A stretch of DNA of 64,000 nucleotides from JBMOKT01 sp049323895 (GCA_049323895.1 JBMOKT010000002.1:62001-126000); one strand, 5' to 3'. Shown: positions 35,642-45,165, counted from the first letter of the stretch. Program-made: numbers and translations. The notes: a model not told the origin generated them from the letters alone.

Positions 35642-36373
35642 TTAATGCAGCAAGCTTGCTGCCAGCATAATGATAATTCCACAAAAGGCACCTAGTTGGG
35701 CATAATTAGGATGTTTTTTTCGGGACTCTGGCCACAGCTCGCTCTTTACTATATAGCTCATTGCTCCACCTGCTACGGCAAGTAAAAGACCAATCAAAGA
35801 AGGGGATATGGATACCAATATGATACCGAGAAATGCTCCAAGGGGGGTAATGAGGCTGACAGCGGCAATTAAAAGGATAATGTAAGGATTTCTTATCCCT
35901 CCCATTTTTAAAGGGGCAGCAACAGCCATTCCTTCAGGAATATTATGCAAGCCAATAGCTATGGCAATAATCAGCCCTAATCTATATTCTGCGGAATGGC
36001 CTGCAGCAATGGCAATTCCTTCGGGCAAATCATGGAGGGCAATACCTAAAGTTATTAAATAGCCCATTTTTAAATAATAGCCTTTCCTGTTTTGCAGCAT
36101 TTGTTTAAAAAAAGGGAGACAGGAAATTATAAAATCAATAGCAAAGAGAAACAAATTTCCCAATAAGAAGCCAATAACGGCAATAGTCAGACTACTATAA
36201 TTATAGCTTGAAGGCAGAAGGTCAGTTATAATTACAGCTAACATGATTCCTGAGGCTAGCCCCAGCATCCATGCCAACAGCTTATTGCCCGGTCTTCCGA
36301 AAATTAGCACCAGAATGCACCCAAGAAGGGTTCCTATTCCTGCCAAAAAACTATGAAATAGAATTGATAGCAT
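35642..36373 (-). CDS. ZIP-family divalent metal transporter
   Basis: A 243-residue membrane protein with about eight helices. The two ZIP metal-binding signatures are HDLPEGIAIAAG (helix IV) and HNIPEGMAVAAPL (helix V). The histidine-rich cytoplasmic loop of some ZIPs is absent. It imports zinc or other divalent metals in characterised relatives. A MarR-type regulator gene is divergent from it across 200 bp, suggesting control by that regulator (inference). Confidence 0.9.
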   Translation of the reverse strand: MLSILFHSFLAGIGTLLGCILVLIFGRPGNKLLAWMLGLASGIMLAVIITDLLPSSYNYSSLTIAVIGFLLGNLFLFAIDFIISCLPFFKQMLQNRKGYYLKMGYLITLGIALHDLPEGIAIAAGHSAEYRLGLIIAIAIGLHNIPEGMAVAAPLKMGGIRNPYIILLIAAVSLITPLGAFLGIILVSISPSLIGLLLAVAGGAMSYIVKSELWPESRKKHPNYAQLGAFCGIIIMLAASLLH

Positions 36374-36409
36374 GTTTACTCCTATACTTAAAATAATTTT
36401 CTTTTTAAT

Positions 36410-36457
36410 AAGTAGTTACTTAAATAATAAATTAGACCAAAATAATTTAGTAACTTA
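36410..36457. promoter_or_regulatory. Candidate operator between ZIP and MarR genes
   Basis: AAGTA-GT-TACTT (36410-36421) is a short palindrome, and AGTTACTTAAAT (36414-36425) is nearly inverted at ATTTAGTAACTT (36445-36456). The position between divergent genes suits a MarR binding site. Confidence 0.5.
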
Positions 36458-36573
36458 TATTTTTAACTGAAATTATAGAAAATTATATAAGTTTTCAGAA
36501 AAATAGAAGGAATCAGATAATTCATGTAGAAAATATAAAGTTACCTAAACAAATTATGGAAGGAGTTGATTGG

Positions 36574-36993
36574 GTGCATAAGCAATTAGAAACCTGGTCT
36601 TTATTTCGGAAGACTTTTGCTAAATTGCAGCGCATTGCAGAAGATGATTTGCGTAAATATGGAACAACACCAAGTCAATTCAGCATCCTTTGGAATCTAT
36701 CTGTTGAAGAGTCTACGCCTATGTCAGAATTAAGCAGACAATCAGCATGTGTCAACTCAAATATAACCTCAATTATAAGTAGAATGGAAGAAAGGGGCTT
36801 GGTAAAAAGGATACAGGATAAAAAAGACAGAAGGATTGTTCGGGTTGAACTAACAGGAGAGGGGAAGGAGCTTTATAATAAAACAGTCTTGCCCCATAAG
36901 GAATTTATAGCAAAAATGCTGGATTGTTATAATGAGGATGAGCTTAGATTCTTTAATAATCTTTTATATAAAGTATCGGATCACGTAGGATAA
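36574..36993 (+). CDS. MarR-family transcriptional regulator
   Basis: A 139-residue winged-helix repressor. The helix-turn-helix spans about residues 50-75 (PMSELSRQSACVNSNITSIISRMEERGLV) with the wing IQDKKDRRIVRVELTGEGKELY. GTG 36574 lies nine bases after AAGGAG; an ATG at 36556 is an alternative. It has one cysteine in the recognition region. It shares only one histidine with the zinc-site pattern of AdcR-type MarR proteins, so zinc sensing is not supported by sequence, though the neighbouring ZIP transporter makes metal control worth considering. Confidence 0.88.
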   Translation: MHKQLETWSLFRKTFAKLQRIAEDDLRKYGTTPSQFSILWNLSVEESTPMSELSRQSACVNSNITSIISRMEERGLVKRIQDKKDRRIVRVELTGEGKELYNKTVLPHKEFIAKMLDCYNEDELRFFNNLLYKVSDHVG

Positions 36994-37000
36994 TAAAACA

Positions 37001-37029
37001 AAAAACTGGGTAACTACCCGGTTTTTTTT
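37001..37029 (+). terminator. Terminator behind marR
   Basis: AACTGGGT, loop AACT, ACCCGGTT followed by T6. Confidence 0.85.
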
Positions 37030-37244
37030 ATATTTATAAGCCCCTGTCCTCCCCTATAGCATCTCCAGTTATATCTACAATGCAGTTCTTTACCATACTG
37101 CAGCATTAACAGTTCTTCTGCCTTTTTTTAGTATAGAGTCGCACATGGTCTGTTTACCCATACTTTTCATTGTTTAGGTCTTTAGGGGTTTATTTTCCTC
37201 CTCTAATGCATAAGTATTACTAATAATTAGGAGGAGGTAAAGAA

Positions 37245-37526
37245 ATGGAGTTTCTGGATTATTTTAAAGTAATTATGGATAATCCTTTTATGGCAGCCTT
37301 TGTATTTTTGTATGGTTTTGGATGGCTTTTAAAGCACCATACTCCCCTTGATAATAATTTGATACCCTGGGTATTGGGCTTAACAGGCTTAGTAATGGGA
37401 TTCCTATTATTAGAGATGTCATTAAAGGGGGCAATTGCGGGATTTGCCATGGGCTTATTTACTGTGGGTGCTTATGAGTTTATGAAAAATACAGCCCGTA
37501 TGGCTAGAGGCAATGGGGGGAAATAA
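37245..37526 (+). CDS. Small holin-like membrane protein
   Basis: A 93-residue protein with two to three membrane helices: YFKVIMDNPFMAAFVFLYGF, then NNLIPWVLGLTGLVMGFLLL, then GAIAGFAMGLFTVGAYEF and a charged tail ending RMARGNGGK. The order (short amphipathic start, IPxxLGxxGxxxG helix, then a glycine-rich helix) resembles holin superfamily V proteins such as Phage_holin_5_2. No endolysin or phage gene is near, so it is either a domesticated holin-like protein or a small membrane protein of another role. RBS AGGAGGT is strong. Confidence 0.6.
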   Translation: MEFLDYFKVIMDNPFMAAFVFLYGFGWLLKHHTPLDNNLIPWVLGLTGLVMGFLLLEMSLKGAIAGFAMGLFTVGAYEFMKNTARMARGNGGK

Positions 37527-37531
37527 TTAAT

Positions 37532-37559
37532 AATTGAGAATTGAAAATTGAGAATTGAA
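37532..37559 (+). repeat. Heptamer array, AATTGAG type
   Basis: AATTGAG, AATTGAA, AATTGAG, AATTGAA in exact phase directly behind the holin-like gene. Confidence 0.75.
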
Positions 37560-37631
37560 AGTTTATAAATAGAATTATGAAAAAAGAATTTCGATTTCAT
37601 GCTATTGACTATTGGTTATCGACTATTGACC

Positions 37632-37657
37632 AAAACTGAGCTTTGCTCAGTTTTTTT
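37632..37657 (+). terminator. Terminator behind the holin-like gene
   Basis: AAACTGAGC, loop TTT, GCTCAG and T7. A TATTGAC heptamer array precedes it (37602-37630). Confidence 0.85.
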
Positions 37658-37753
37658 ACTTGCCATTAATTGTAAGGGGGTAAATAACACTTGTAATTAT
37701 TATGAATTAAGCATAAAATACTTTGGTGAGTGTATTAAAGGAGGAAATTTGCA

Positions 37754-39583
37754 ATGAGTCGTGATCTTATACGTAATATAGCAATTATAGCTCATGTTGA
37801 CCATGGTAAAACTACTTTGGTGGACAAGCTTTTATCCCAATCTGGGGTTTTTAGAGCTAACGAACATGTAGTGGAAAGGGTAATGGACTCCAATGACCTG
37901 GAGCGGGAAAAGGGTATTACTATTTTAGCTAAAAATACTTCAATTAACTATAAAGGTTATACAATTAACATCGTTGATACGCCGGGTCACGCCGACTTTG
38001 GCGGTGAAGTAGAACGAATTATGAAAATGGTAGACGGGGTCCTTTTGGTGGTGGATGCCTTTGAAGGATGTATGCCCCAAACCAGATTTGTATTACGCAA
38101 AGCCCTGGAGCAAAACCTGAACCCCATAGTTGTGGTCAATAAAATGGATAGGGAAAGTGCCAGACCTATGGAGGTAGTAGATCAGGTCCTGGACTTGTTT
38201 ATTGACTTGGGTGCAAACGAAGAACAGCTTGACTTCCCTGTTATATATGCCTCAGCGGTAAAAGGCATTGCGGGAGATAATCCTGATGACTTGGGGTCTG
38301 ACATGCTGCCCCTTTTTGAGGCTATCATAAAAAATATACCTGCACCTCCAGGGAAATTAGAAGCACCACTGCAAATGCAGGTTACCCTTTTGGACTATAA
38401 TGATTATATTGGTCGCATAGCTATCGGACGTATTAACAGAGGGCAGATTAAGACCGGTAGCCAGGTTGCTGTTTTAAAGCGGGAGGGTACAGTTGAATAC
38501 AATAGAATTACTAAACTTTTTGGCTTTCAGGGGCTGAAAAGGGTGGAAATCGAAAAGGCCTCGGTGGGAGAGATTATTGCCGTTACTGGATTGGGTGAAA
38601 TTAATGTGGGTGAGACGATCTGTGCTGTAGAAGCTCAGGAAGCCTTACCCCTGCTAAAAATAGATGAGCCCACTCTGCAGATGAGTTTTATTGTAAATAA
38701 TTCACCCTTTGCAGGTTTGGAAGGGGAACCTATAACTGCTAGAAAATTAGGTGCCAGATTAATGAAGGAAATGGAAATCGACGTTTCCTTAAAGGTGGAA
38801 GAAACCGAAAGTCCGGAGATTTTTAAAGTTTCCGGAAGGGGTGAGCTGCACTTGGCCATTTTAATTGAAAAAATGCGCAGGGAGGGATTGGAGTTTCAGG
38901 TTTCCAAACCCCAGGTAATTTTCCGTGAGATAGATGATGTGCGCCACGAACCTTTTGAGTATTTAACTATTGATATTCCAGAAGACTACATGGGCGCGGT
39001 TATGGAGAAAATTGGCTACCGAAAAGGCGAGCTGGTGAATATGGTAAATAATAATGGACAGGTCCGTTTGGAATATTCCATACCGGCTAGGGGATTAGTG
39101 GGTTTTAGGACTGAATTTTTAACAGATACCCGGGGCTATGGCATTATGAACCACAGCTTTGACAGCTATAAACCCTTTAAAGGTGATATCAGCGGGCGTA
39201 GAAACGGTGTATTAATTGCCCATGAATCGGGGACGGCAAATACCTATGGTTTATTAGCCGCTGAGGATAGGGGTATTTTATTTATCAGCCCCGGTACTAA
39301 GGTTTATGAAGGAATGGTAGTAGGAGAAAACAACCGGGAACAGGACTTAGTTGTTAATGTCTGTAAAGAAAAGGCTTTGACCAACGTTCGTTCATCCACT
39401 AAAGAGGATACCGTAAAACTAAAAGTTCCTATGACGTTAAGCTTAGAACAGGCAGTGGCCTACCTAGGTGATGATGAGTATCTGGAGGTTACTCCCCAAA
39501 GCCTGCGCCTTCGCAAGAAATACCTGAAAAAGAATGACCGAGATAGATTTGAAAAACATCAAAAATACGTAAGCAGCCAGTAA
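37754..39583 (+). CDS. typA: Translational GTPase TypA/BipA
   Basis: A 609-residue ribosome-associated GTPase related to EF-G, involved in 50S subunit assembly and stress adaptation. G motifs: [12 protein letters not shown] (G1), [12 protein letters not shown] (G3), NKMDRESA (G4). The domain II beta barrel, EF-G-like domains III and V ([18 protein letters not shown]) and the BipA-specific C-terminal domain ([37 protein letters not shown]) are all present. The ATG at 37754 follows AAAGGAGG. The last codons form half of the terminator stem at 39571-39592. Confidence 0.97.
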   Translation: MSRDLIRNIAIIAHVDHGKTTLVDKLLSQSGVFRANEHVVERVMDSNDLEREKGITILAKNTSINYKGYTINIVDTPGHADFGGEVERIMKMVDGVLLVVDAFEGCMPQTRFVLRKALEQNLNPIVVVNKMDRESARPMEVVDQVLDLFIDLGANEEQLDFPVIYASAVKGIAGDNPDDLGSDMLPLFEAIIKNIPAPPGKLEAPLQMQVTLLDYNDYIGRIAIGRINRGQIKTGSQVAVLKREGTVEYNRITKLFGFQGLKRVEIEKASVGEIIAVTGLGEINVGETICAVEAQEALPLLKIDEPTLQMSFIVNNSPFAGLEGEPITARKLGARLMKEMEIDVSLKVEETESPEIFKVSGRGELHLAILIEKMRREGLEFQVSKPQVIFREIDDVRHEPFEYLTIDIPEDYMGAVMEKIGYRKGELVNMVNNNGQVRLEYSIPARGLVGFRTEFLTDTRGYGIMNHSFDSYKPFKGDISGRRNGVLIAHESGTANTYGLLAAEDRGILFISPGTKVYEGMVVGENNREQDLVVNVCKEKALTNVRSSTKEDTVKLKVPMTLSLEQAVAYLGDDEYLEVTPQSLRLRKKYLKKNDRDRFEKHQKYVSSQ

Positions 39584-39598
39584 TGGCTGCTTATTATT
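39571..39598 (+). terminator. Terminator overlapping the typA stop
   Basis: AAGCAGCCA and TGGCTGCTT form a 9-bp stem across the stop codon, followed by ATTATTTA. The T run is weak. Confidence 0.55.
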
Positions 39599-39692
39599 TA
39601 GTGGCTAGTTGTTAGACCGGAAGCGTATTAAAATACGTTGAGGATCTAGGGTTCTTAAAATAACGCAGTTAGATGCCGTTTTTCAACGTCCT
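39599..39692. repeat. Heptamer array plus a relative of the 7705 palindrome
   Basis: TAGTGGCTAGTTGTTAG at the 3' end of typA, then (39612-39692) the inverse of a segment like 7708-7780, with shared words ACGTTGAAAA, GGCATCTAAC and ATCCTC. This fills the space between typA and tyrS. Confidence 0.6.
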
Positions 39693-40920
39693 ATACCAAC
39701 CGAATTTGGTGATATATTTTTTTACCCTTGCGAATCATTACCTTCCCATCCTGGAAAATATCTTCCTTAACTATAATATTAAAATCTTCAACCCTATCTT
39801 CACCCAGATAAATGCCTCCTTGCTGCACCAACCTTCTTCCCTCACTCTTTGAGGCAATTAGACCAGCTTCTTGCAATAGGGTAAGAATATCCATCCCATT
39901 TTCCAGGTCAGCCTTTTTTAGCTCCGAATAGGGAATAGATGCTTCGTTCATAGCTGCAGAACCAAATAGCGCTTTAGCTGCCATTTGTGCTTTATTTGCT
40001 TCTTCTTCACCATGGACCAATTTGGTTACTTCAAAGGCCAGCACTTCTTTGGCCTTATTGATTTCGGCTCCTTCTAAAGCTCCCAGCCTTTTAACCTCTT
40101 CCATAGGAAGGAAGGTAAGCAATGCCAGACAATTTTGCACATCAGCGTCATCCACATTACGCCAGTACTGGTAGAAATTATAAGGGGAAGTCTTTTGAGC
40201 ATCCAGCCAAATGGCTCCTGCTTCGGTTTTGCCCATTTTTTTGCCTTCGCTGGTTGTCAAGAGTTTAAAGGTTAAACCATAGGTAGCAGCTCCATCGGCT
40301 CTCCGTATCAATTCTACTCCGTTAATGATATTTGACCACTGGTCGCTTCCGCCCATCTGCAATTTACAGTTATATCTCCTGTAAAGCTCTAGGAAATCAT
40401 AAGATTGCATAATCATATAATTAAATTCTAAAAAGGTTAAACCTTGATCTAATCGGTTTTTATAGCAGTCTGCCGTTAACATCCTGTTTACGGAAAAATG
40501 CCTGCCAATTTCCCTCAGGAAAGCAATATAATTCAAACCTAAAAGCCAGTCAGCATTATTGACCATTAAAGCCTGTTCTGGACCAAAATCAATAAACCTG
40601 GAGAATTGCTTTTTAAAGGATTCGGCGTTCTGTTGAATCTGCTCCTTAGTGAGCATCTTGCGCATATCGGTTTTGCCCGAAGGGTCACCTACCATAGCAG
40701 TTCCGCCGCCTAAAATTGCAATAGGGCGGTGCCCGTTCTTTTGCATATGCATCATAACCATCACTTGGATAAAATGTCCCACATGAAGGCTGTCTGCGGT
40801 GGGGTCAAAACCTATGTAAAAGGTAACCTGCTCTTTTTCCAGCAGTTCTCTTAGCTCCTCCTCATGGGTAGCCTGCTCTACATAGCCCCTCTCCAGTAAA
40901 ATGTCGTATACATTAGCCAT
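39691..40920 (-). CDS. tyrS: Tyrosyl-tRNA synthetase
   Basis: A class I aminoacyl-tRNA synthetase of 409 residues. HIGH-type motif HVGH in [13 protein letters not shown], the tyrosine-binding [12 protein letters not shown] and GGSDQWSNI segments, and the KMSKS-type loop KMGKT. The C-terminal S4-like RNA-binding domain covers about residues 345-409 ([19 protein letters not shown]). It is controlled by a T-box leader directly upstream. Confidence 0.96.
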   Translation of the reverse strand: MANVYDILLERGYVEQATHEEELRELLEKEQVTFYIGFDPTADSLHVGHFIQVMVMMHMQKNGHRPIAILGGGTAMVGDPSGKTDMRKMLTKEQIQQNAESFKKQFSRFIDFGPEQALMVNNADWLLGLNYIAFLREIGRHFSVNRMLTADCYKNRLDQGLTFLEFNYMIMQSYDFLELYRRYNCKLQMGGSDQWSNIINGVELIRRADGAATYGLTFKLLTTSEGKKMGKTEAGAIWLDAQKTSPYNFYQYWRNVDDADVQNCLALLTFLPMEEVKRLGALEGAEINKAKEVLAFEVTKLVHGEEEANKAQMAAKALFGSAAMNEASIPYSELKKADLENGMDILTLLQEAGLIASKSEGRRLVQQGGIYLGEDRVEDFNIIVKEDIFQDGKVMIRKGKKIYHQIRLV

Positions 40921-40937
40921 GGAAAATCACTCCTTGA

Positions 40938-41155
40938 TAAAAATTAAGGTCTGCCATCCTGTAAGGACGAGCAGACCCGTGGTACCACCTTAGTTTACAC
41001 CCCTATTAAAGGTGCCTCTAAACACTGTAACGGGTGTCAGCCGTAATGTTTTTTCATTATGCTCATGGGGTGTACTTGACTGTTTATGTACTTCCGGCTT
41101 TTCACCAGCCAGCCGGCTCTCTGCATGTCAACCATAAACAGCTACTTTTTCCAAT
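40938..41155 (-). ncRNA. Tyrosine T-box riboswitch ahead of tyrS
   Basis: On the minus strand it begins with a Stem I carrying an AGAGAG bulge and a CTGGTGAAAGCCGG arm. The specifier reads TAC (Tyr) in GGAAGTACATAAACAG. The antiterminator bulge is AAGGTGGTACCACGG, and the terminator GGTCTGC...GCAGACC ends in TTAATTTTT (about 40938-40977). Uncharged tRNA-Tyr would favour antitermination. Likely promoters lie at about 41165-41215 on the minus strand (for example TTGTTG-17-TATATT). Confidence 0.93.
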
Positions 41156-41345
41156 CATAGCATTATAAATATAGACCCTAATTTCATAATATACAATATT
41201 ATTCTCTTTTCAACAAGTAATTATAAAAAAAATATAAAAAGGCTGTAAAAATAGTTGCCAGTTACCTATAGTCTTGAGGAAACTTGGTCATTAGTTACTG
41301 CAAGAACATATTATGTATTATAATTTTGCTTTCGGAGGTTTGCAG

Positions 41346-42860
41346 ATGATTGCCAGAAGTTTATTAATTAATAATATCAAAGTAAACGATGTGAGGGCAT
41401 TAATCTCAAGTAATTATGGAAGCGATTTTTCCTGGGAGGATAACTTATCAGAAACTCTGCCGGTGAAGCAAGGAACCACAACCCTTGTTCCTTTACAGCT
41501 TTTGATATCCATGTTTGGCTTTACTACAATCTGGGAGGATTGTTTAGAAAGCTTTAAAGTTAAACGAGGTAAAAAAGAACTAAAAATAAAAGACCCTTTT
41601 AATAATGTTTCCCTTGAATTGTTTACCAAAGTTTTTGGAATTAGAGGGGAATGGTTAGATGATGAAACCTTAAGCTTAAATGATCCTCTAACTCTCCCCT
41701 ATTACTCAGCTTTTAACCAAATTCACACCATAGAGGAAATTAATAGAGTTTTTATGATGGATTTGGATGGTGATGGAATAGAGGAAATGTATATCGCATA
41801 TTTAAATGGTTCCCTAAATTTTGCTGCAGTAAATTCTCAAGGAGAGTGGCTTTTTGATCAATATTTGCCTGGTCGTTATGTATATCAGGTGCATCCTTTA
41901 CAATTAGATGATAAAAAGGGTTTAGTTGTAATAACAGCAGGCAATGGTGGTCATTCCGCAATATATGTATTTAACTATCTTTTAAATGGTGTTACATTTT
42001 GTGAATTAGAGGTAGAGGGGAGTGCCGATGTAATAGATAACAAAATAATTGTAATTGATAGATGCTATGATACTGCAGACCACGGAACCAAGAAAGTATA
42101 TGAATGGGATGAAGAAAAATCCAGTTTAGTCAACACAAAGACACATATATTTTTTTGGAATGAGGAAAACCGTGTAAACTTGGAAGAGGCAAAAAGTGTT
42201 CTTTGGGGCTTTTGTGAGGCTATCGAATTGGGTCTGGCCCAAGAGGCTTTAAGCTATTGCTCTCCAAACCTGCGGGTTGCCTTTCCTGAAAATAATTTGA
42301 CTTATGCTGTCAGGCATCCTTTGATTAATCTAAAAAGGATTATTGATCTCAGACAGAGGATCAAAAAAACTGATGTTTTAAAGATACAACAGGTAGATGC
42401 TTCTGAAGAAAGAAAAGTATTTTTGGCATATTACCAGGACAATCCAGGGATGGACGGTAATATAAGTAACGGCATTAGAGCCGTTATGCAAAAGAGTGAA
42501 AGCAAATGGATGATAAGGGATATAAATTATTTGGGTGATAAAATGCCCACAAAGATTAATTATTCTCCGGACTTGAAACTGGTGCCCGTTTACCCTGCGT
42601 GCTCACTTTTTACCTGCTATAGCCTGCAAAATGAAGAAACTAAAAACATTAAAGTATATATTAAATCAGCTGATGTTTTTCAGGATTTCGAATGTCTTAT
42701 TGACCGCTGTACCTCCATTGAGCTTACTGAAATTTTCCCCGGAATACAAATCTCATTTTTTAGGGGGGATTTCAGATTAGCGTATTTTATATTTAACTTC
42801 GGGATGGAAGTAAGTCTTAGCGGCGGCAGCAATTTGATACTAACCATAACTTGTCCTTGA
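41346..42860 (+). CDS. Stalk-domain protein with FG-GAP-like calcium motif, function unknown
   Basis: A 504-residue protein I cannot assign. The first 110 residues look like a copper amine oxidase N-like (stalk) pair: SLLINNIKVNDVRALIS, then TTLVPLQLLISMFGFTTIW and LELFTKVFGIRGEW. Residues about 140-260 resemble a beta-propeller repeat with DLDGDGIEEMYIAY, a D-x-D-x-D calcium loop. A DUF4878/SnoaL-like helical-strand part follows around 280-390, and a beta-rich C-terminus. There is no signal peptide, unusual for stalk-domain proteins. ATG 41346 follows GGAGG; the longer frame to 41313 lacks an RBS. The next gene also ends in a stalk-like domain, suggesting a functional pair. Confidence 0.55.
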   Translation: MIARSLLINNIKVNDVRALISSNYGSDFSWEDNLSETLPVKQGTTTLVPLQLLISMFGFTTIWEDCLESFKVKRGKKELKIKDPFNNVSLELFTKVFGIRGEWLDDETLSLNDPLTLPYYSAFNQIHTIEEINRVFMMDLDGDGIEEMYIAYLNGSLNFAAVNSQGEWLFDQYLPGRYVYQVHPLQLDDKKGLVVITAGNGGHSAIYVFNYLLNGVTFCELEVEGSADVIDNKIIVIDRCYDTADHGTKKVYEWDEEKSSLVNTKTHIFFWNEENRVNLEEAKSVLWGFCEAIELGLAQEALSYCSPNLRVAFPENNLTYAVRHPLINLKRIIDLRQRIKKTDVLKIQQVDASEERKVFLAYYQDNPGMDGNISNGIRAVMQKSESKWMIRDINYLGDKMPTKINYSPDLKLVPVYPACSLFTCYSLQNEETKNIKVYIKSADVFQDFECLIDRCTSIELTEIFPGIQISFFRGDFRLAYFIFNFGMEVSLSGGSNLILTITCP

Positions 42861-42934
42861 TTTTTACGGAACTCAAAACAAGGTTTTAAAATATACTATA
42901 ATAAACGTTCCAGAAATAGAAAAGGAGTGGTAAC

Positions 42935-43945
42935 ATGGCATCTATACCTCATCCCGGGGCCTATCCCAGTCCGAAAGATCCTCGGGATTGGTTATATAGA
43001 GTTGTAAATAAAAAAACTGTCGACCAGATTCCTGTTGAAGAGGGAATAGAGGAGATACCTTTGATTATACATAATCAGGGGGATCTTCCTACCTGCACAG
43101 GAGAAGCCGGAGCTTATCTCCAAATGATTAACCAGTATTTTGAAACTGGAGAGATGGTTGATTTATCAGCTATGTTTCTTTATAAAATGAATAGAGAGAT
43201 CGACGGATTACCCCCGGAAACCAAGGGGAGTACAGTGAAAGCTGCTGTAGAGACTTTGCGTATTAGAGGTATTTGTAAGGAAATCCTTTTTCCCAGTACA
43301 ATAGCTAATTATGAAAAGCCCTTACCTAATACTAAAACTTTAGGCAGAATATTAAGAAATGCTTACCAAAACAGGATTATTGCTTATACTAAGTGTCTGG
43401 ATTTAAATGATATCTTAGTTGCTCTGTCTGAAAAAAAGCCAGTAATTTTTTCTATCTACCTTTTAGGAAACTTCTATAAAGCCCGCAAAGGCTGGGTTCC
43501 ACCCCGGGTCGCAGGAGAAAAAATCGGCGGCCATGCCATGGTAGCCGTCCGATATAATAAAGAGAAAAAATGGATAAAGGTGGTTCAGAGCTGGGGAAGA
43601 GGGGGACTGACCGATAATGGCTATATGTATATACCCTTCGATTGGTTTACCAGTTATGTAAAATCTGATTTTCCAATGCTTATGGAGGCATATACAGTTA
43701 TTGACTATATTCCCGAGGAAGCAGAGAGAATTCCGGAGACCCTGACTGTTTTTAAAAACCAGGTTAACATTGAGTTAAACGGGAAAACAATAAATGATGT
43801 TAATGTACCGCCACTGTTGTTTAATGAGTTAGGGGTAACCCTTGTTCATACTGGTGTCATGGAAAAGCTTTTTGAATCAATTACTGGCAAAAAAGCAATT
43901 ATAACCTGGGATAAGGATAATAATGTGTTAAAGATAAACATATAG
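42935..43945 (+). CDS. Papain-like C1 peptidase-fold protein with C-terminal stalk domain
   Basis: A 336-residue protein without a signal peptide. The papain-type active site is recognisable: Gln48 in HNQGDLPTCTGEAGA (oxyanion Gln), Cys54 as nucleophile, and His200 in GGHAMVAVRY. The third residue, usually Asn in NSWG, is Gln218 in VVQSWGRGGLTDNGYMYIP. The C-terminal 65 residues (VNIELNGKTINDVNVPPLLFN, then VLKINI) resemble a copper amine oxidase N-like domain, as in the gene upstream. RBS AAAGGAG. It may be a cytoplasmic or non-classically exported cysteine protease; activity is uncertain because of the Asn-to-Gln change. Confidence 0.72.
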   Translation: MASIPHPGAYPSPKDPRDWLYRVVNKKTVDQIPVEEGIEEIPLIIHNQGDLPTCTGEAGAYLQMINQYFETGEMVDLSAMFLYKMNREIDGLPPETKGSTVKAAVETLRIRGICKEILFPSTIANYEKPLPNTKTLGRILRNAYQNRIIAYTKCLDLNDILVALSEKKPVIFSIYLLGNFYKARKGWVPPRVAGEKIGGHAMVAVRYNKEKKWIKVVQSWGRGGLTDNGYMYIPFDWFTSYVKSDFPMLMEAYTVIDYIPEEAERIPETLTVFKNQVNIELNGKTINDVNVPPLLFNELGVTLVHTGVMEKLFESITGKKAIITWDKDNNVLKINI

Positions 43946-44036
43946 CTAAAAGATAGCTATATGCTTATCTAACCTATAGTGGCTGCAGTGAAGATTATCT
44001 GCTGTATCGATAAAAATTATAAAACAGGACATATTA

Positions 44037-44074
44037 AAAACTGAGCACCGAAAAAATGGTTGCTCAGTTTTATT
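44037..44074 (+). terminator. Terminator behind the papain-like gene
   Basis: AAACTGAGCA and TGCTCAGTTT enclose a 13-base loop, followed by TATTTG. The bases from here to 44258 hold repeat words ('cattcatggtgacacg', TATTGAC heptamers at 44195-44222, and a TAGTTACTAGCCACTAT array at 44241-44256) and no gene. Confidence 0.7.
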
Positions 44075-44258
44075 TGTGCAGTTATAAAACTTTTCATAAA
44101 GATTATTTCGATATAACGATGAGATTCCTAATAAATTGCATCTATGGGATACATCATGAAAGATAGACATTCATGGTGACACGATTTATTATATGAGCTA
44201 TTGACCATCGACTATCGACCATGACCCTTGAATCAAATTATAGTTACTAGCCACTATC

Positions 44259-44783
44259 TTAAAATTCCTCCATAAATGGTTCATAGTAACTCTTGTCATG
44301 ACCGCACAGAGGACACTTGGCAGGAGGTTCATTGCCATCAGCTATGTATCCGCACTCCCGGCACTTCCACTTGATTGATTCATCCTTTTTCAACAGGGTA
44401 TCGTTTTCCAGGGAACCTAAGAGTTTGGCAAATCTATCGGCATGGTGCTTTTCTACCTGCTGGACAAGTTTAAAATAATTAGCTGCTTCAGTAAAACCCT
44501 CTTCCCGCGCGACTTTTTCAAACTTAGGGTACATATCCTCATATTCATAGGTTTCCTTGTCAATTGCAACTTTTAAGTTTTCACTACTAGAGTTGATACC
44601 GTTCAGGAGTTTAAGGATTACCTCAGCATGTTCTTTCTCGTTTCTGGCTGTCTCTTCAAAAACCTCAGCAATTTTCAGCCAGCCTTCTTTTTTAGCTACC
44701 CCTGCCCAAAAAGTATAAAAATTTCTTGCTTGGCTTTCTCCGGCAAAAGCGGCTTTTAAATTGTCTACTGTTTGTTTTGACAT
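44259..44783 (-). CDS. Rubrerythrin
   Basis: A 174-residue peroxide-reducing protein of anaerobes. The N-terminal diiron four-helix bundle (AAFAGESQARNFYTFWAGVA, ETARNEKEHAEV, KVAREEGFTEAANYF, VEKHHADRF) supplies the Glu and His ligands. The C-terminal rubredoxin domain has KCRECGYIADG and KCPLCGHDKSYY for the Fe(Cys)4 site. ATG 44783 is seven bases after GGGGG; the track's longer start at 44864 lies in the promoter region. It protects oxygen-sensitive enzymes from hydrogen peroxide. Confidence 0.95.
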   Translation of the reverse strand: MSKQTVDNLKAAFAGESQARNFYTFWAGVAKKEGWLKIAEVFEETARNEKEHAEVILKLLNGINSSSENLKVAIDKETYEYEDMYPKFEKVAREEGFTEAANYFKLVQQVEKHHADRFAKLLGSLENDTLLKKDESIKWKCRECGYIADGNEPPAKCPLCGHDKSYYEPFMEEF

Positions 44784-45054
44784 CTTCATACCCCCATTAA
44801 AAAAAGTTTTATATATAGTTTTTCCATTATAATGAAAAATAAACAACTTATAGATTTCGTGCAATTGTATACAATATTCTTATCTAGAACAGTTGAAATT
44901 TTACCCTATGATACATATACTTACTATAAAGAGGGTATTATATAACACAAAACAACCTCGCTATAGTAATATACAATAATACATTATATATATTTTGGAT
45001 AGCTAATATTAGTTCTCTGGTATTTAAGATATTAGAATTAGGAGGTATCTTTTC

Positions 45055-45162
45055 ATGAATGCACCTATATTAAGAGAACAAGAGCATATCGAAGTAGAAC
45101 TAAATATTTCTGATGAATTAGAAAGAATTGTAGAAAAAAAGACTCCCTGCAGCATTTGGTAA
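45055..45162 (+). CDS. Small peptide of 35 residues ending in PCSIW
   Basis: A very short gene with a strong AGGAGGT site 11 bases before the ATG, and its own intrinsic terminator four bases after the stop. The peptide starts MNAPILREQEHIEVELNI, continues with acidic helix-like SDELERIVEKK, and ends TPCSIW, with one Cys and one Trp at the tail. This is the build of a leader plus short core in peptide natural products (RiPPs), or of a signalling peptide. It could also be a small regulatory protein. No modifying enzyme is adjacent; the neighbours are rubrerythrin (divergent) and tctB. I do not recognise a family. Confidence 0.6.
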   Translation: MNAPILREQEHIEVELNISDELERIVEKKTPCSIW

Positions 45163-45165
45163 TCA

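Noticed and set aside
36574..36993. AdcR-type zinc sensor
   Set aside because: Only one histidine (in LPHKEF) could match the zinc ligands of AdcR. The ZIP neighbour alone does not justify the name.
37245..37526. Prophage remnant, suggested by the holin-like gene
   Set aside because: No integrase, endolysin, structural genes or att-like repeats nearby.
39612..39692. Integron attC site, from GTTAGAC and GTTAGATGCC core-like words
   Set aside because: No paired RYYYAAC end in the right place, no cassette and no integrase. The words belong to the heptamer array and the palindrome family.
44195..44258. Short plus-strand genes in the rubrerythrin 3' spacer
   Set aside because: The sequence is heptamer and family E repeat words, without ribosome sites.
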